From NCBI RefSeq assembly GCF_000012745.1, contig NC_007404.1, forward strand, positions 62,001 through 126,000: a stretch of 64,000 bases of DNA. The letters are read 5' to 3'. A model generated the notes under the pieces. It was not told where the DNA came from. It saw only the letters and a list, made by a program, of their open reading frames with translations, and did no database searches. Made by a program: the position numbers and the translations under genes. This document shows positions 8,540 through 18,273 of this stretch, piece after piece (within the stretch, counting starts at the first letter, position 1; every line of letters begins with the position of its first letter). The DNA comes from Thiobacillus denitrificans ATCC 25259 (lineage in GTDB: Bacteria > Pseudomonadota > Gammaproteobacteria > Burkholderiales > Thiobacillaceae).

Positions 8540-8569
8540 GGCGGGGCGGATCGGCGGATAATCGATGCC

Positions 8570-9208
8570 ATGGAATTTACCATCCTCCCCGTGACGCCGT
8601 ATCAGCAGAACTGTTCGCTCGTGTGGGACGCCGACGGCGTCGCCGCGCTGATCGACCCGGGCGGCGAGACCGAGCGGCTGCTCGACGAGGTCTCGCGGCG
8701 GAAGCTCGTGCTCGCGAGCGTGCTCCTGACCCACGGCCATCTCGATCACGTCGGCGCCGCGCTCGAACTGCGCGAGCGGCTCGGCATCCCGATCATCGGC
8801 CCGCAGCGCGACGAGGCGTTCTGGCTCGACAGCCTGCCGCAGCAGGCCGAGCTGTTCGGTTTTCCGCCGGCGAAGGCGTTCACGCCGGACCGCTGGCTCG
8901 AGGACGGCGACACGGTCGACGTCGGCGCGATCCGTTTCGACGTGCTGCACTGTCCCGGCCACACCCCCGGGCACGTCGTGTTCTACGACGCGTCCGCCCG
9001 CCTCGCCTTCGTCGGCGACGTCCTGTTCAAGGGCTCGATCGGGCGCAGCGACTTTCCGCGCGGCAACCACCGCGCGCTGGTCGCGGCGATCCGCGAGAAG
9101 CTCTTTCCGCTCGGCGACGACGTGCGCTTCGTCCCGGGTCACGGCGCAATGTCGAGCTTCGGTCACGAGCGCCGCGACAACCCCTTCGTCGGCGACGCCG
9201 CCGGCTGA
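8570..9208 (+). CDS. MBL-fold metallo-hydrolase, glyoxalase II-like (YcbL type)
   Basis: The protein has 212 residues from ATG 8570. It shows the metallo-beta-lactamase metal motif THGHLDHVG, then CPGHTPGHV, FVGDVLFKGSIGRSDFP and the C-terminal PGHG. These match the short glyoxalase II-like hydrolases (YcbL), which bind two metals and hydrolyse thioesters such as S-lactoylglutathione. The C-terminal glutathione-binding domain of true GloB is missing, so specificity is unsure. The long open frame before 8570 is antisense to the thioredoxin-HEAT gene. Confidence 0.85.
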   Translation: MEFTILPVTPYQQNCSLVWDADGVAALIDPGGETERLLDEVSRRKLVLASVLLTHGHLDHVGAALELRERLGIPIIGPQRDEAFWLDSLPQQAELFGFPPAKAFTPDRWLEDGDTVDVGAIRFDVLHCPGHTPGHVVFYDASARLAFVGDVLFKGSIGRSDFPRGNHRALVAAIREKLFPLGDDVRFVPGHGAMSSFGHERRDNPFVGDAAG

Positions 9209-9230
9209 GCGCCGCGTTTCCGCCGGCAGT

Positions 9231-10136
9231 TCAGCGCGCCGGCTTCGACGCGAGCGGCGTCACCGCTTCGACGAAGGCGCCTGCGGCGTCCGCCGTCGCG
9301 CGGTCGCGGTCGCGGTAGGGGTTGTATTCGACGATTTCCATCGCGATGAAGTCGGGGTCGCCGCGCAGCCGCGCGAGCGCCGCGGCGAGTTCGGCGCAGC
9401 GGATCCCGCCCGGCACCGGCGAGCCGACGCCCGGCTCCTCCTCGGGGTCGAGCGCGTCGAGGTCGACGCTGACGCCGAAGCCGGCGGTGCGGGCACGCAC
9501 CCGCGCCAGCGCCTCGTCGAACACGGCGCGAAGGCCACGCGCGCGCACTTCGTCCATCGTGTAGACGCGCACGCCGAGTTGATGCAGCAGCGCCGCCTCG
9601 CCGGCCTCGTAGCTGCGCACGCCGATCAGGCACAGGTCGCCCGGACGCAGGTCGGGCAGCGGCGGGCCGAAGGCGCGCAGCGCCGCATGGCCGCGGCCGA
9701 GCAGGCTTGCGACCGGCATGCCGTGGAGTTGGCCGCTCTGCGTCGTATCGAAGGTGTGACTGTCCATGTGCGCGTCGATCCAGATCAGTCCGAGCGCGCC
9801 GCGGTCGGCGAGCGCGCGCTGGGCGCCGCTCCATGTGCCGATCGCGCACGAGTGGTCGCCGCCGACGACGAGCGGGAAATTGCCCTCGTCGAGCACGCCA
9901 TGGACCTTTTCCGCGAGCTTGCGGTTGAGTGCGGAGACCGCGATCAGGGCTGCCTGCGGCGGCATGCGCGGCACGCGCAGGATCGCGTCCCAGGCGACGC
10001 GTTGCAGCGGGGTGTCGTGGAACACCTCGTAATGATGTAGGGCGTCGGGCCCGGCGGCGCAGCCCGGGTCGGGTGCGCCGGCGCAACTCGCGGCGCCGAT
10101 CACGATGATGCTGCGCTCGGGCTTGGGCTCTGACAT
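9231..10136 (-). CDS. rocF: Arginase
   Basis: The protein has 301 residues. It holds the ureohydrolase manganese motifs GGDHS, DAHMDSH and SVDLDALDP, and the arginase-type block GVGSPVPGG. The enzyme would split arginine to ornithine and urea in the cytoplasm. Agmatinase or another ureohydrolase is possible, but the length and the GVGSP block favour arginase. The gene follows nirN on the same strand after 57 bases containing a perfect 16-bp palindrome, so it could lie at the tail of nir transcription, though no functional link is known. Confidence 0.82.
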   Translation of the reverse strand: MSEPKPERSIIVIGAASCAGAPDPGCAAGPDALHHYEVFHDTPLQRVAWDAILRVPRMPPQAALIAVSALNRKLAEKVHGVLDEGNFPLVVGGDHSCAIGTWSGAQRALADRGALGLIWIDAHMDSHTFDTTQSGQLHGMPVASLLGRGHAALRAFGPPLPDLRPGDLCLIGVRSYEAGEAALLHQLGVRVYTMDEVRARGLRAVFDEALARVRARTAGFGVSVDLDALDPEEEPGVGSPVPGGIRCAELAAALARLRGDPDFIAMEIVEYNPYRDRDRATADAAGAFVEAVTPLASKPAR

Positions 10137-10177
10137 GCTTCAGCCTAGCAGGTGGGCCGCCAGGCGGGCGAGCGAAC

Positions 10178-10193
10178 GCGACGGCGCCGTCGC
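10178..10193. repeat. Perfect 16-bp palindrome between nirN and arginase
   Basis: The sequence GCGACGGCGCCGTCGC is fully self-complementary and abuts the nirN stop. It could fold as a stem at the end of the nir message. No T-run follows, so it is not a standard intrinsic terminator. Confidence 0.6.
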
Positions 10194-11747
10194 TCAGTGG
10201 CTCGTGCCGGCCGAGCGTGTCGTCTTGTTGTAGACGTTGTACTTGCCCGAGGGCTTGCTCATCGGCAGGCGTTTGACTTCCTTGAAGGTCGCCGCGTCGT
10301 AGACGATCAAGGCGCCGTCCATTTCCCAGATGCTGACGAGCGCGTACCTGCCGTCGCGGGTGAACTCGACGTGCGCCGCGGTCTTCCCGGGCTCCGGGGT
10401 CAGGTTGCGCGCGACCTCGAGCGTGCGCTTGTCGATGATCGTCAGCGTGTCCTTGGCCGGGCTCATGAAATTGTCGGTCCAGGCGTAGGGCGTGTTCTCG
10501 TGGCTGCGCATGAAGAAGCCCGAGCCGAGCGTTTCGACCCGCTTGATCACCTTCCAGTTCTTCATGTCGATGATGCTGATCACGCCGGACTTGAGGTTCG
10601 GTGTCGCCATCACCGGGCGGCCCTGGTAATCCCAGGTGATGCCGGAACCGAGGTGCGGCATGCCCGGGATGTCGAGGTCGGCGACCTTGATGCGCGCGTC
10701 GAGGTTGACGACCTGACCCTTGCCGCCCTCGCGCGAGGCGCCCATCAGGTGCTGGTAGGGTTGGTCGAAATAGAAATCGTCGAGGTAGTCGTCGAGCGGG
10801 ATGCGGCGGACCGGGAACGGCCCCTTGTCGGCGAGTGCTTCGGCCATGCGGAAATCGTGCACCAGCCCCGGGAAGATCGGCTCGTGCTCGTCGGTGTAGG
10901 GGATCTCCCAGACCTCCTTGACGTCCTTCAGCGCGGCGATGAAGCTCTTGCGCGGCGCCGCATCATAGACCGCGGAAACGCGCGAGCGCTTGCCGGTGTC
11001 GTCCTTCGCCTCGATCAGCTTGAGCGGCGTGAGGTCGGCCGCATCGAGCACGACCAGGGTCTGCGGCAGATAGTTGCCGACGATCACGTAACGCCCGTCG
11101 CCCGACACGGCGAGGTTGCGGGTGTTGATGCCGGCGCGGATCTCGTGCGTGATCTTGAGGTTCCAGATGTCGAACTTGGCAATCCAGCCATCGCGCGAGG
11201 CGAAATAGACATAGCGCCCGTCGGGCGTGAACTTCGGCCCGCCGTGCAGGGCGAAGCGGGTCTGGAAGCGGTGGATGGGTTTGAAGCTGTCGCCGTCGAG
11301 GAGGGTGGCGTGGTGGTCGCCGGTTTCCACCACCACGAAGAGGTTGAGCAGGTCGGCCTTGAATGCGGGTGTGTCCGGCAGGCTGCCAGCCTTGAAATTC
11401 TCGATGCGCGACGCCTTGATCTCGGCGAGTCCCCAGACGGGCACGCTGGCGGGCGGCGTGTAGACGAAATCCGTCAGCGCCTGGATCTCGGCGGCAGAGA
11501 GCTTGTCGCCGAAGGCCATCATCTGCGAAGCGGCGCGGCCATTGGCGATGACTTTCAGCGCCTCGGGTTTGCGCAGCCGTTCCAGGTTTTCCGGCAGCAG
11601 CGCAGGGCCGGTGCCGCCGAGGCGGTCGATGCCGTGGCAGCTGGCGCAGTGTCGGGCGTAGACCGCGGGCACCGGTTCGGCGGCGGACGCGGGCGAGCTT
11701 GCCAGCAGGGCGGCGGCAAGCATGCAGAGGCGGGAAAAGTGCTGCAT
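10194..11747 (-). CDS. nirN: NirN, c-type cytochrome of heme d1 maturation
   Basis: The protein has 517 residues. A Sec signal (MQHFSRLCMLAAALLASSPASA) is followed by a heme c site CASCH and then a long eight-bladed propeller like that of NirS (for example FTPDGRYVYFASRDGW, GKYNVYNKT). NirN is the periplasmic paralog of NirS. It oxidises the propionate side chain of dihydro-heme d1 to acrylate and helps hand the cofactor to NirS. The start is fixed by a TGATG overlap with the nirJ stop. An open frame running upstream of 11747 is only the shadow of nirJ. Confidence 0.92.
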   Translation of the reverse strand: MQHFSRLCMLAAALLASSPASAAEPVPAVYARHCASCHGIDRLGGTGPALLPENLERLRKPEALKVIANGRAASQMMAFGDKLSAAEIQALTDFVYTPPASVPVWGLAEIKASRIENFKAGSLPDTPAFKADLLNLFVVVETGDHHATLLDGDSFKPIHRFQTRFALHGGPKFTPDGRYVYFASRDGWIAKFDIWNLKITHEIRAGINTRNLAVSGDGRYVIVGNYLPQTLVVLDAADLTPLKLIEAKDDTGKRSRVSAVYDAAPRKSFIAALKDVKEVWEIPYTDEHEPIFPGLVHDFRMAEALADKGPFPVRRIPLDDYLDDFYFDQPYQHLMGASREGGKGQVVNLDARIKVADLDIPGMPHLGSGITWDYQGRPVMATPNLKSGVISIIDMKNWKVIKRVETLGSGFFMRSHENTPYAWTDNFMSPAKDTLTIIDKRTLEVARNLTPEPGKTAAHVEFTRDGRYALVSIWEMDGALIVYDAATFKEVKRLPMSKPSGKYNVYNKTTRSAGTSH

Positions 11748-12946
11748 CAGCGCGCCACCCGCCGCAGCGGCACATAGGGCGTCACGGTCAGCCGCTCGTG
11801 CGGTGTGGTGACCCCGATCTCCTCGTCGTCGAGGTAGCAGGCGGGGTCCTCCTGCCAGGGGTCGCCGGTGAGCTGGTAGGCGCGCACCCGGGTGTTGCCG
11901 CCGCAGATGTCGAAGTAGGCGCATTCGCCGCAGCGCCCCTTGACCGCGCGCGGGCTGGCCTTGAGCCCGGCCATCAGCGGATCGCTGGTATCGGGCCAGA
12001 TTTCCGAGAACGGCCGCTCCTTGACGTTGCCGAGGCTGTAGTTCCACCAGAAGGTGTCCGGGTGCACGTTGCCGAGGTTGTCGATGTTGGCGATGTTGAC
12101 CCCGCTGGAATTGCCGCCCCACTGCGCGAGCTTGGCGCGCATGTGGCCTTCCATCGCGGGGAAGTGGCGGCGGATCCAGAACAGCAGGTAGACGCCGTCG
12201 GCGTCGTTGTTGCCGGTGACGAACTCCTTGTGCAGCCCGGCCTGCTGGTAGCGCCAGCAAGTGTCGAACAAGAGGTCCATGGCCTGGCGGGTGGCCTGGT
12301 GCACCACGTCGTGCTTGCGGTTGGTGTTGCCGCGGCCGGCGTAGTTGAGGTGCGAGAGGTAGAACTTGTCGAGCCGCTCGTCCTCCATCAGCTGCAGCAG
12401 CGCGGGCAGGTCCTGCGCATTGTCCTGGGTCAGGGTGAAGCGGATGCCGACCTTGATGCCGCGGTCGCGGCACAGGCGGATGCCGCGCAGCGAGGCGTCG
12501 AAGGCGCCGTCCATGCGGCGGAAGCGGTCGTGGGTCGCGGCGATGCCGTCGAGCGAAACCCCGACGTAGTCGAAGCCGATCGCGGCGATGCGCTCGATGT
12601 TGTGCTCGTCGATGAGGGTGCCGTTCGACGACAGCCCGACGTAGAAGCCCATGTCCTTGGCGCGCTGCGCGATGGCGTAGATGTCGGGGCGCAACAGCGG
12701 CTCGCCGCCGGAGAGGATGAGCACCGGCACGCGGAAGCGCTTGAGGTCGTCCATCACCGCGAACACCTCGTCGGTGCCGAGCTCGCCCGGGAAGTCCTTG
12801 TCGGCGGAAATCGAATAGCAATGCTTGCAGGTGAGGTTGCAGCGCCGCACCAGATTCCAGATCACCACCGGGCCGGGCGGCGTGCGTTCGGGGCCGAGCG
12901 GGGTCGGCTGGGCGAGCTCCTGCAGGTATCGGGAGATGCGGAACAT
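11747..12946 (-). CDS. nirJ: NirJ, radical SAM enzyme of heme d1 synthesis
   Basis: The protein has 399 residues. The radical SAM cluster motif CNLTCKHC (C36, C40, C43) is followed by SGGEPLLRPDI. A Cys-rich SPASM-like tail (CGECAYFDICGGNTR and a later Cys) would bind a second Fe-S cluster. NirJ replaces the propionates at C3 and C8 of the didecarboxysiroheme ring with carbonyl-forming lactone chemistry on the way to heme d1. It starts 10 bases after nirH. Confidence 0.93.
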   Translation of the reverse strand: MFRISRYLQELAQPTPLGPERTPPGPVVIWNLVRRCNLTCKHCYSISADKDFPGELGTDEVFAVMDDLKRFRVPVLILSGGEPLLRPDIYAIAQRAKDMGFYVGLSSNGTLIDEHNIERIAAIGFDYVGVSLDGIAATHDRFRRMDGAFDASLRGIRLCRDRGIKVGIRFTLTQDNAQDLPALLQLMEDERLDKFYLSHLNYAGRGNTNRKHDVVHQATRQAMDLLFDTCWRYQQAGLHKEFVTGNNDADGVYLLFWIRRHFPAMEGHMRAKLAQWGGNSSGVNIANIDNLGNVHPDTFWWNYSLGNVKERPFSEIWPDTSDPLMAGLKASPRAVKGRCGECAYFDICGGNTRVRAYQLTGDPWQEDPACYLDDEEIGVTTPHERLTVTPYVPLRRVAR

Positions 12947-12956
12947 GTCTTTTCTC

Positions 12957-13457
12957 CTATGCGCCGATGCGCAGGCCGGTTTTCTTGAGGATGCGCGTAC
13001 TGTACAGGATGTCGCGCGCGCGGCTCGCCGTACCCAACGCGTCGGCGATGAGCGCGGCCTTCGCCTCCACTTCCTCGCGCGTCCTGCCGTGCACCATGGC
13101 GAACAGGTTGTAGGGCCAGTCCGGCAGGTGGCGCGGGCGCCGGTAGCAGTGGGTGACGAAGTCGAGCTGGCCGATCCGCTCGCCGAGTTCGTCGATGCGC
13201 TCGTCGGCGACGTCCCACACCGTCATGCCGTTGGCGCGATAGCCCAGCGCGTAGTGGTTCGGCACGGCGCCGATGCGGCGGATGACGCCGAGGTCGAGCA
13301 TGCGCTGCATGCGCTGCATCACCTCGGCCGCCGGCAGGCCGAGCTGTTCGGCGACGGCGTGGTAGGGGCGCGGCGTCAGCGGCAGCCCGGCCTGCGTCGC
13401 CTGGATGATGCGGCGGTCGGTGTCGTCGAGCGGGCGGAAGTCGTCGCGGGCGTTCAT
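12957..13457 (-). CDS. nirH: NirH, siroheme decarboxylase subunit
   Basis: The protein has 166 residues from the ATG at 13457, which overlaps the nirG stop (ATGA). It is an AsnC/Lrp-like protein: an N-terminal winged helix (LPLTPRPYHAVAEQLGLPAAEV) and a RAM-like ferredoxin fold with CYRRPRHLPDWPYNLFAMVHG. The His/Tyr/Arg-rich block is where siroheme carboxyl groups are removed. With NirDL and NirG it converts siroheme to 12,18-didecarboxysiroheme. The assignment among H and L types follows similarity of the CYxRPR block and gene order. Confidence 0.88.
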   Translation of the reverse strand: MNARDDFRPLDDTDRRIIQATQAGLPLTPRPYHAVAEQLGLPAAEVMQRMQRMLDLGVIRRIGAVPNHYALGYRANGMTVWDVADERIDELGERIGQLDFVTHCYRRPRHLPDWPYNLFAMVHGRTREEVEAKAALIADALGTASRARDILYSTRILKKTGLRIGA

Positions 13458-13897
13458 ACGTGCAGTTTCAGTTCCACGAAATATTCGCGGATCTTCGGCA
13501 TGTTGTAGACCGGATAGCCGCTCTCGCGCTCGATGCGCGCGATCGTGTCCTGCTGCGCGGCGGGGGTTTCGGTGGCCAGCACGAACCACATGCTGAGGCG
13601 GTGGTCGCGCGCGTAGTTGTGCGCCACCTCGGGCTGGCGGTTGACGATTTCCGTCACCCGCTCGAAGTCCTGCGGCGGGATCTCCATCGCCGCCAGGCTC
13701 AGCGCGCCGCCCATCTGCGCCGCATGGTACATGGGGCCGAAGCGCGACAGCAGGCCGCGCGCGAGCAGGCTGTCGATGCGGGCGATGACGGTCGCCTCGT
13801 CGCTGCCGACGCGGGCCGCCACCTCGGCATAGGGCCGTTCGCAGATCGGGAAGCCGCCTTGCAGGGTGTTGACGAGGGCGCGGTCGAGCTCGTCCAT
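13454..13897 (-). CDS. nirG: NirG, siroheme decarboxylase subunit
   Basis: The protein has 147 residues from ATG 13897, which overlaps the nirDL stop as TGATG. It has the AsnC-like winged helix (FPICERPYAEVAARVGSDEATV) and a RAM-like domain with HNYARDHRLSMWFVLATE, the D/G-type active block. It pairs with NirH in heterodimers of the decarboxylase. The 63 residues of open frame before the chosen start are out-of-frame nirDL sequence. Confidence 0.88.
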   Translation of the reverse strand: MDELDRALVNTLQGGFPICERPYAEVAARVGSDEATVIARIDSLLARGLLSRFGPMYHAAQMGGALSLAAMEIPPQDFERVTEIVNRQPEVAHNYARDHRLSMWFVLATETPAAQQDTIARIERESGYPVYNMPKIREYFVELKLHV

Positions 13898-14901
13898 CAA
13901 GTTGCCTCCGCCGCCGCCTTCGGCTGCGCCGCGAGGTAGCGCGCGCCGGTCTGCTTGAAGCGCCGCTTGCTGAACAGCACCTCGCAGGGAAAGTCCGTCA
14001 GGCCGCACTGGTCGCGCAGATGGTCGAGGTGTTCCAGCACCGCGTCGCGATCCTTGCCGTGAATCATGCAGAACAGGTTGTAGGGCCACTCGGGCAGGCG
14101 GCGCGGGCGTTGGTAGCAGAGGTTCACCAGACCCGAGGCGCCGACGCAGCGGCCGAATTCGTCGACCTGTTCATCCGGGATATTCCACACCACCATGGCG
14201 TTGGCGCGGAAGCCCAGCTCGTGGTGGCGGACGACGATGCCCAGGCGTTTGATGACGCCGTGATCGAGCAGCCGTCCCAGCCGGATCAGCACGTCGGCTT
14301 CCGACGTCCCGATGAATGCCGCGACTTCGGCATAGGGGCGCGCCACCAGGGGCAGGCCTTCCTGGATCGCCTCGACCAGGACGTAGTCGAGGGCGTCGAG
14401 TTCGAGCGCGCGCGAAGGGGCGGCTTTCTGCTGGTGCCGGTCGGTCAGGCCGACGCTGCGGCGCAGATCGAAGCCGAGGTCGATGTGGTAGTCCTGCACC
14501 ATGGGCAGGCGCATTGCCGCAAGACCGGTCTGCTGCTCGATGTCGTGCAGCGCCTGCTCCAGCTGCGCCGGGTTCGCGGCCGCGGCGACGAACCAGAGGT
14601 TGAAGCGGTGTTCGCGTTCGTAGTTGTGGTTGACCTCGGGGCGCGCGCTGACGAGCCGGGCCACCTCGTCAAGCCGCCCTTCCGGCACGGCCATGGCGGC
14701 GAGCGTGCTGACGCCGACGCGGTTGGGGCGAAACACCGCGCCGACGCGGCTGACGACGCCTTCCCGCGTCAGCCGGCGCAGGGTATCGAGCAGCGCCTCC
14801 ACGTCCAGCCCGAGGCGCTGCGCGATGGCATCGAAGGGCGTGGAGGTGAGCGGAAAGCCGCGCTGGAAATCGTTGAGCAGGCTGAGTTGGATGTCGCTCA
14901 T
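13897..14901 (-). CDS. nirDL: NirDL, fused siroheme decarboxylase
   Basis: The protein has 334 residues and consists of two AsnC-like units in tandem. The first (1 to about 150) has FPLTSTPFDAIAQRLGLDVE and HNYEREHRFNLWFVAAA, the NirD type. The second (about 165 to 334) has LPLVARPYAEVAAFIGTSEADV and CYQRPRRLPEWPYNLFCMIHG, the NirL type. In Pseudomonas aeruginosa D and L are separate genes; fused forms are known in other denitrifiers such as Paracoccus. The start overlaps the nirF stop (ATGA). It acts in the cytoplasm on siroheme. Confidence 0.9.
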   Translation of the reverse strand: MSDIQLSLLNDFQRGFPLTSTPFDAIAQRLGLDVEALLDTLRRLTREGVVSRVGAVFRPNRVGVSTLAAMAVPEGRLDEVARLVSARPEVNHNYEREHRFNLWFVAAAANPAQLEQALHDIEQQTGLAAMRLPMVQDYHIDLGFDLRRSVGLTDRHQQKAAPSRALELDALDYVLVEAIQEGLPLVARPYAEVAAFIGTSEADVLIRLGRLLDHGVIKRLGIVVRHHELGFRANAMVVWNIPDEQVDEFGRCVGASGLVNLCYQRPRRLPEWPYNLFCMIHGKDRDAVLEHLDHLRDQCGLTDFPCEVLFSKRRFKQTGARYLAAQPKAAAEAT

Positions 14902-16073
14902 AGTCCGATCCTGTGGGCACGCACGGTGAAGAAGATTCCGCTCGGGCTCTGCGCAGGCAGGGTGCCGATGCGGGCGAAGGTATCGGGGTCGTAGATCTCG
15001 ATGCGATTCTCGTCGCGCAGCGAAAGCCAGACCTGCTCGCCGCGCGGGGAAAACTCCAGGTGCAGCACCCCCTTGCCGGGCTTCAGGGTCTGCACGATGC
15101 GCTGCGAGGGCAGGTCGAGCACCTGCACCGTGTCGTTGTCGGGAAAGGCGAAGTTGATCCACACCTGGCGCCCGTCGGGGCGTGCCACCGCGAACACCGC
15201 CTGGCCGGCGACCGGAACGCGCGCGATTTCCTTCCAGCTGGTCTGGTCGGCGATGATGACCTCGTGCTTGCCGACCGCGGGCAGCACGATCCGGCCGCCG
15301 GTCGCGGCCCAGCCTTCCAGGTGGGGCATCTTGTAGACCGGCAGTTTCTCGCCGTGGCGGCCGAACTCGACCAACGCGCGCTTGACGCCGGTGTCGAGGT
15401 TCCACAGATCGAGCAGGGCCACCCCGTCCTCGCCGAAGAGGCCGGCGGCGTAGTGGCGGCCGTCGGAGGTGATCATGCCGTCGTAAGGTTCCTTGCCGGC
15501 AGCGGCGAATTTGCGCAGCAGCGGCCGCTTCGGCTCGTGCATGTCGGCGACCCAGATCTCGCCGGCCTCGAACAGGCTGAACACGAAGCGCTGCCCGGGG
15601 GCGTCGACCAGGCCGACGACCTTGGAGCGCGCGCCATCGGCGCCGATGGCGGGAATGTCGGCGATGAGCGCAAGCGTGTCGGCGTCGAATACTTTCACGC
15701 CGCCGGGTTGGTAGTTGGCCACGGCGACCAGCTTGCCGTCGGCCGAGATGGCGCCGCCGATGCTGTTGCCGCCCTGGATGATGCGGCGATCGATGCGCTG
15801 GGTTAGCAGATCGATCTTGCTCAATCCGCCGTCGCGGCCGAATACATAGGCATAGCGCGCGTCGCGGGAGTAGCTGACGGAGGCGTGGGAGAGGTCGCCG
15901 AGGCCCTCCACTTTCGCCAGGCTGGTGCGTCGGCTGGTGTCGAGAATCTGCACGCTGCCGCTGGCGCGTTCGATGACGACGCCGAGGTCGCCGGTGCCGC
16001 GCAGGTTCGTGCCGGCGCAGCCCGTCAGGGCGCCGAGGGCAAGCAGAAAAAGTACGGGAATCCTAGCGCGCAT
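14898..16073 (-). CDS. nirF: NirF, heme d1 biosynthesis propeller protein, probable lipoprotein
   Basis: The protein has 391 residues. The N-terminus MRARIPVLFLLALGALTGCAG carries a lipobox (LTGC), so NirF is probably anchored to the outer face of a membrane. The remainder is a propeller related to the d1 domain of NirS without a heme c site. NirF acts late in heme d1 synthesis in the periplasm; its exact reaction is still debated. It overlaps nirC by 11 bases and nirDL by 4, so translation is tightly coupled. Confidence 0.9.
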   Translation of the reverse strand: MRARIPVLFLLALGALTGCAGTNLRGTGDLGVVIERASGSVQILDTSRRTSLAKVEGLGDLSHASVSYSRDARYAYVFGRDGGLSKIDLLTQRIDRRIIQGGNSIGGAISADGKLVAVANYQPGGVKVFDADTLALIADIPAIGADGARSKVVGLVDAPGQRFVFSLFEAGEIWVADMHEPKRPLLRKFAAAGKEPYDGMITSDGRHYAAGLFGEDGVALLDLWNLDTGVKRALVEFGRHGEKLPVYKMPHLEGWAATGGRIVLPAVGKHEVIIADQTSWKEIARVPVAGQAVFAVARPDGRQVWINFAFPDNDTVQVLDLPSQRIVQTLKPGKGVLHLEFSPRGEQVWLSLRDENRIEIYDPDTFARIGTLPAQSPSGIFFTVRAHRIGL

Positions 16074-16395
16074 CGGGGAACCCCTTTTGCAGCTTGTCCA
16101 CGATCCAGTCCGCTTCGGACTCGGAGAGGAGGTTTTTCCATGGCGGCATGGCCGTGCCGGGCCGCCCGTGAAGAATCGTGCTGACCAGCGAATCGGCCGG
16201 TTTGTCTTTCAGCGTTTCGGGCGTGAGCGCGGGGCCGAGGCCGCCGCGAAGCTGCATGCCATGGCAGGAGCCGCAGTCCTGGCGCACCAGATGGACAAGT
16301 TCGTTCTGGCGTTGCGGGCCGAGCGGGGGCGAGGCGGCGAAAGCGCTACTGAAGGCCATGGCAATCACCGTTCCCGCTGTCGTCAAGGTTTGCAT
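16063..16395 (-). CDS. nirC: NirC, monoheme c-type cytochrome (c55X)
   Basis: The protein has 110 residues with a Sec signal ending SSAFAA. One heme site, CGSCH, lies near residue 41, and a Met ligand candidate is in PGTAMPPW. NirC is a small periplasmic electron carrier that can donate to NirS or serve the heme d1 maturation steps. Its end overlaps the start of nirF by 11 bases. It follows nirS by about 60 bases. Confidence 0.9.
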   Translation of the reverse strand: MQTLTTAGTVIAMAFSSAFAASPPLGPQRQNELVHLVRQDCGSCHGMQLRGGLGPALTPETLKDKPADSLVSTILHGRPGTAMPPWKNLLSESEADWIVDKLQKGFPDAR

Positions 16396-16455
16396 GTGTT
16401 CTCGCTGTCCGCCGTGGGAAAGCGGCGGGGCAGATCGCTGCCCCGCCTCGCCTGC

Positions 16456-18264
<1,809 letters not shown>

Positions 18265-18273
<9 letters not shown>

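Noticed and set aside
7724..8569. Long plus-strand frame fused to the MBL hydrolase
   Set aside because: It lies antisense to the thioredoxin-HEAT gene; the family start is at 8570.
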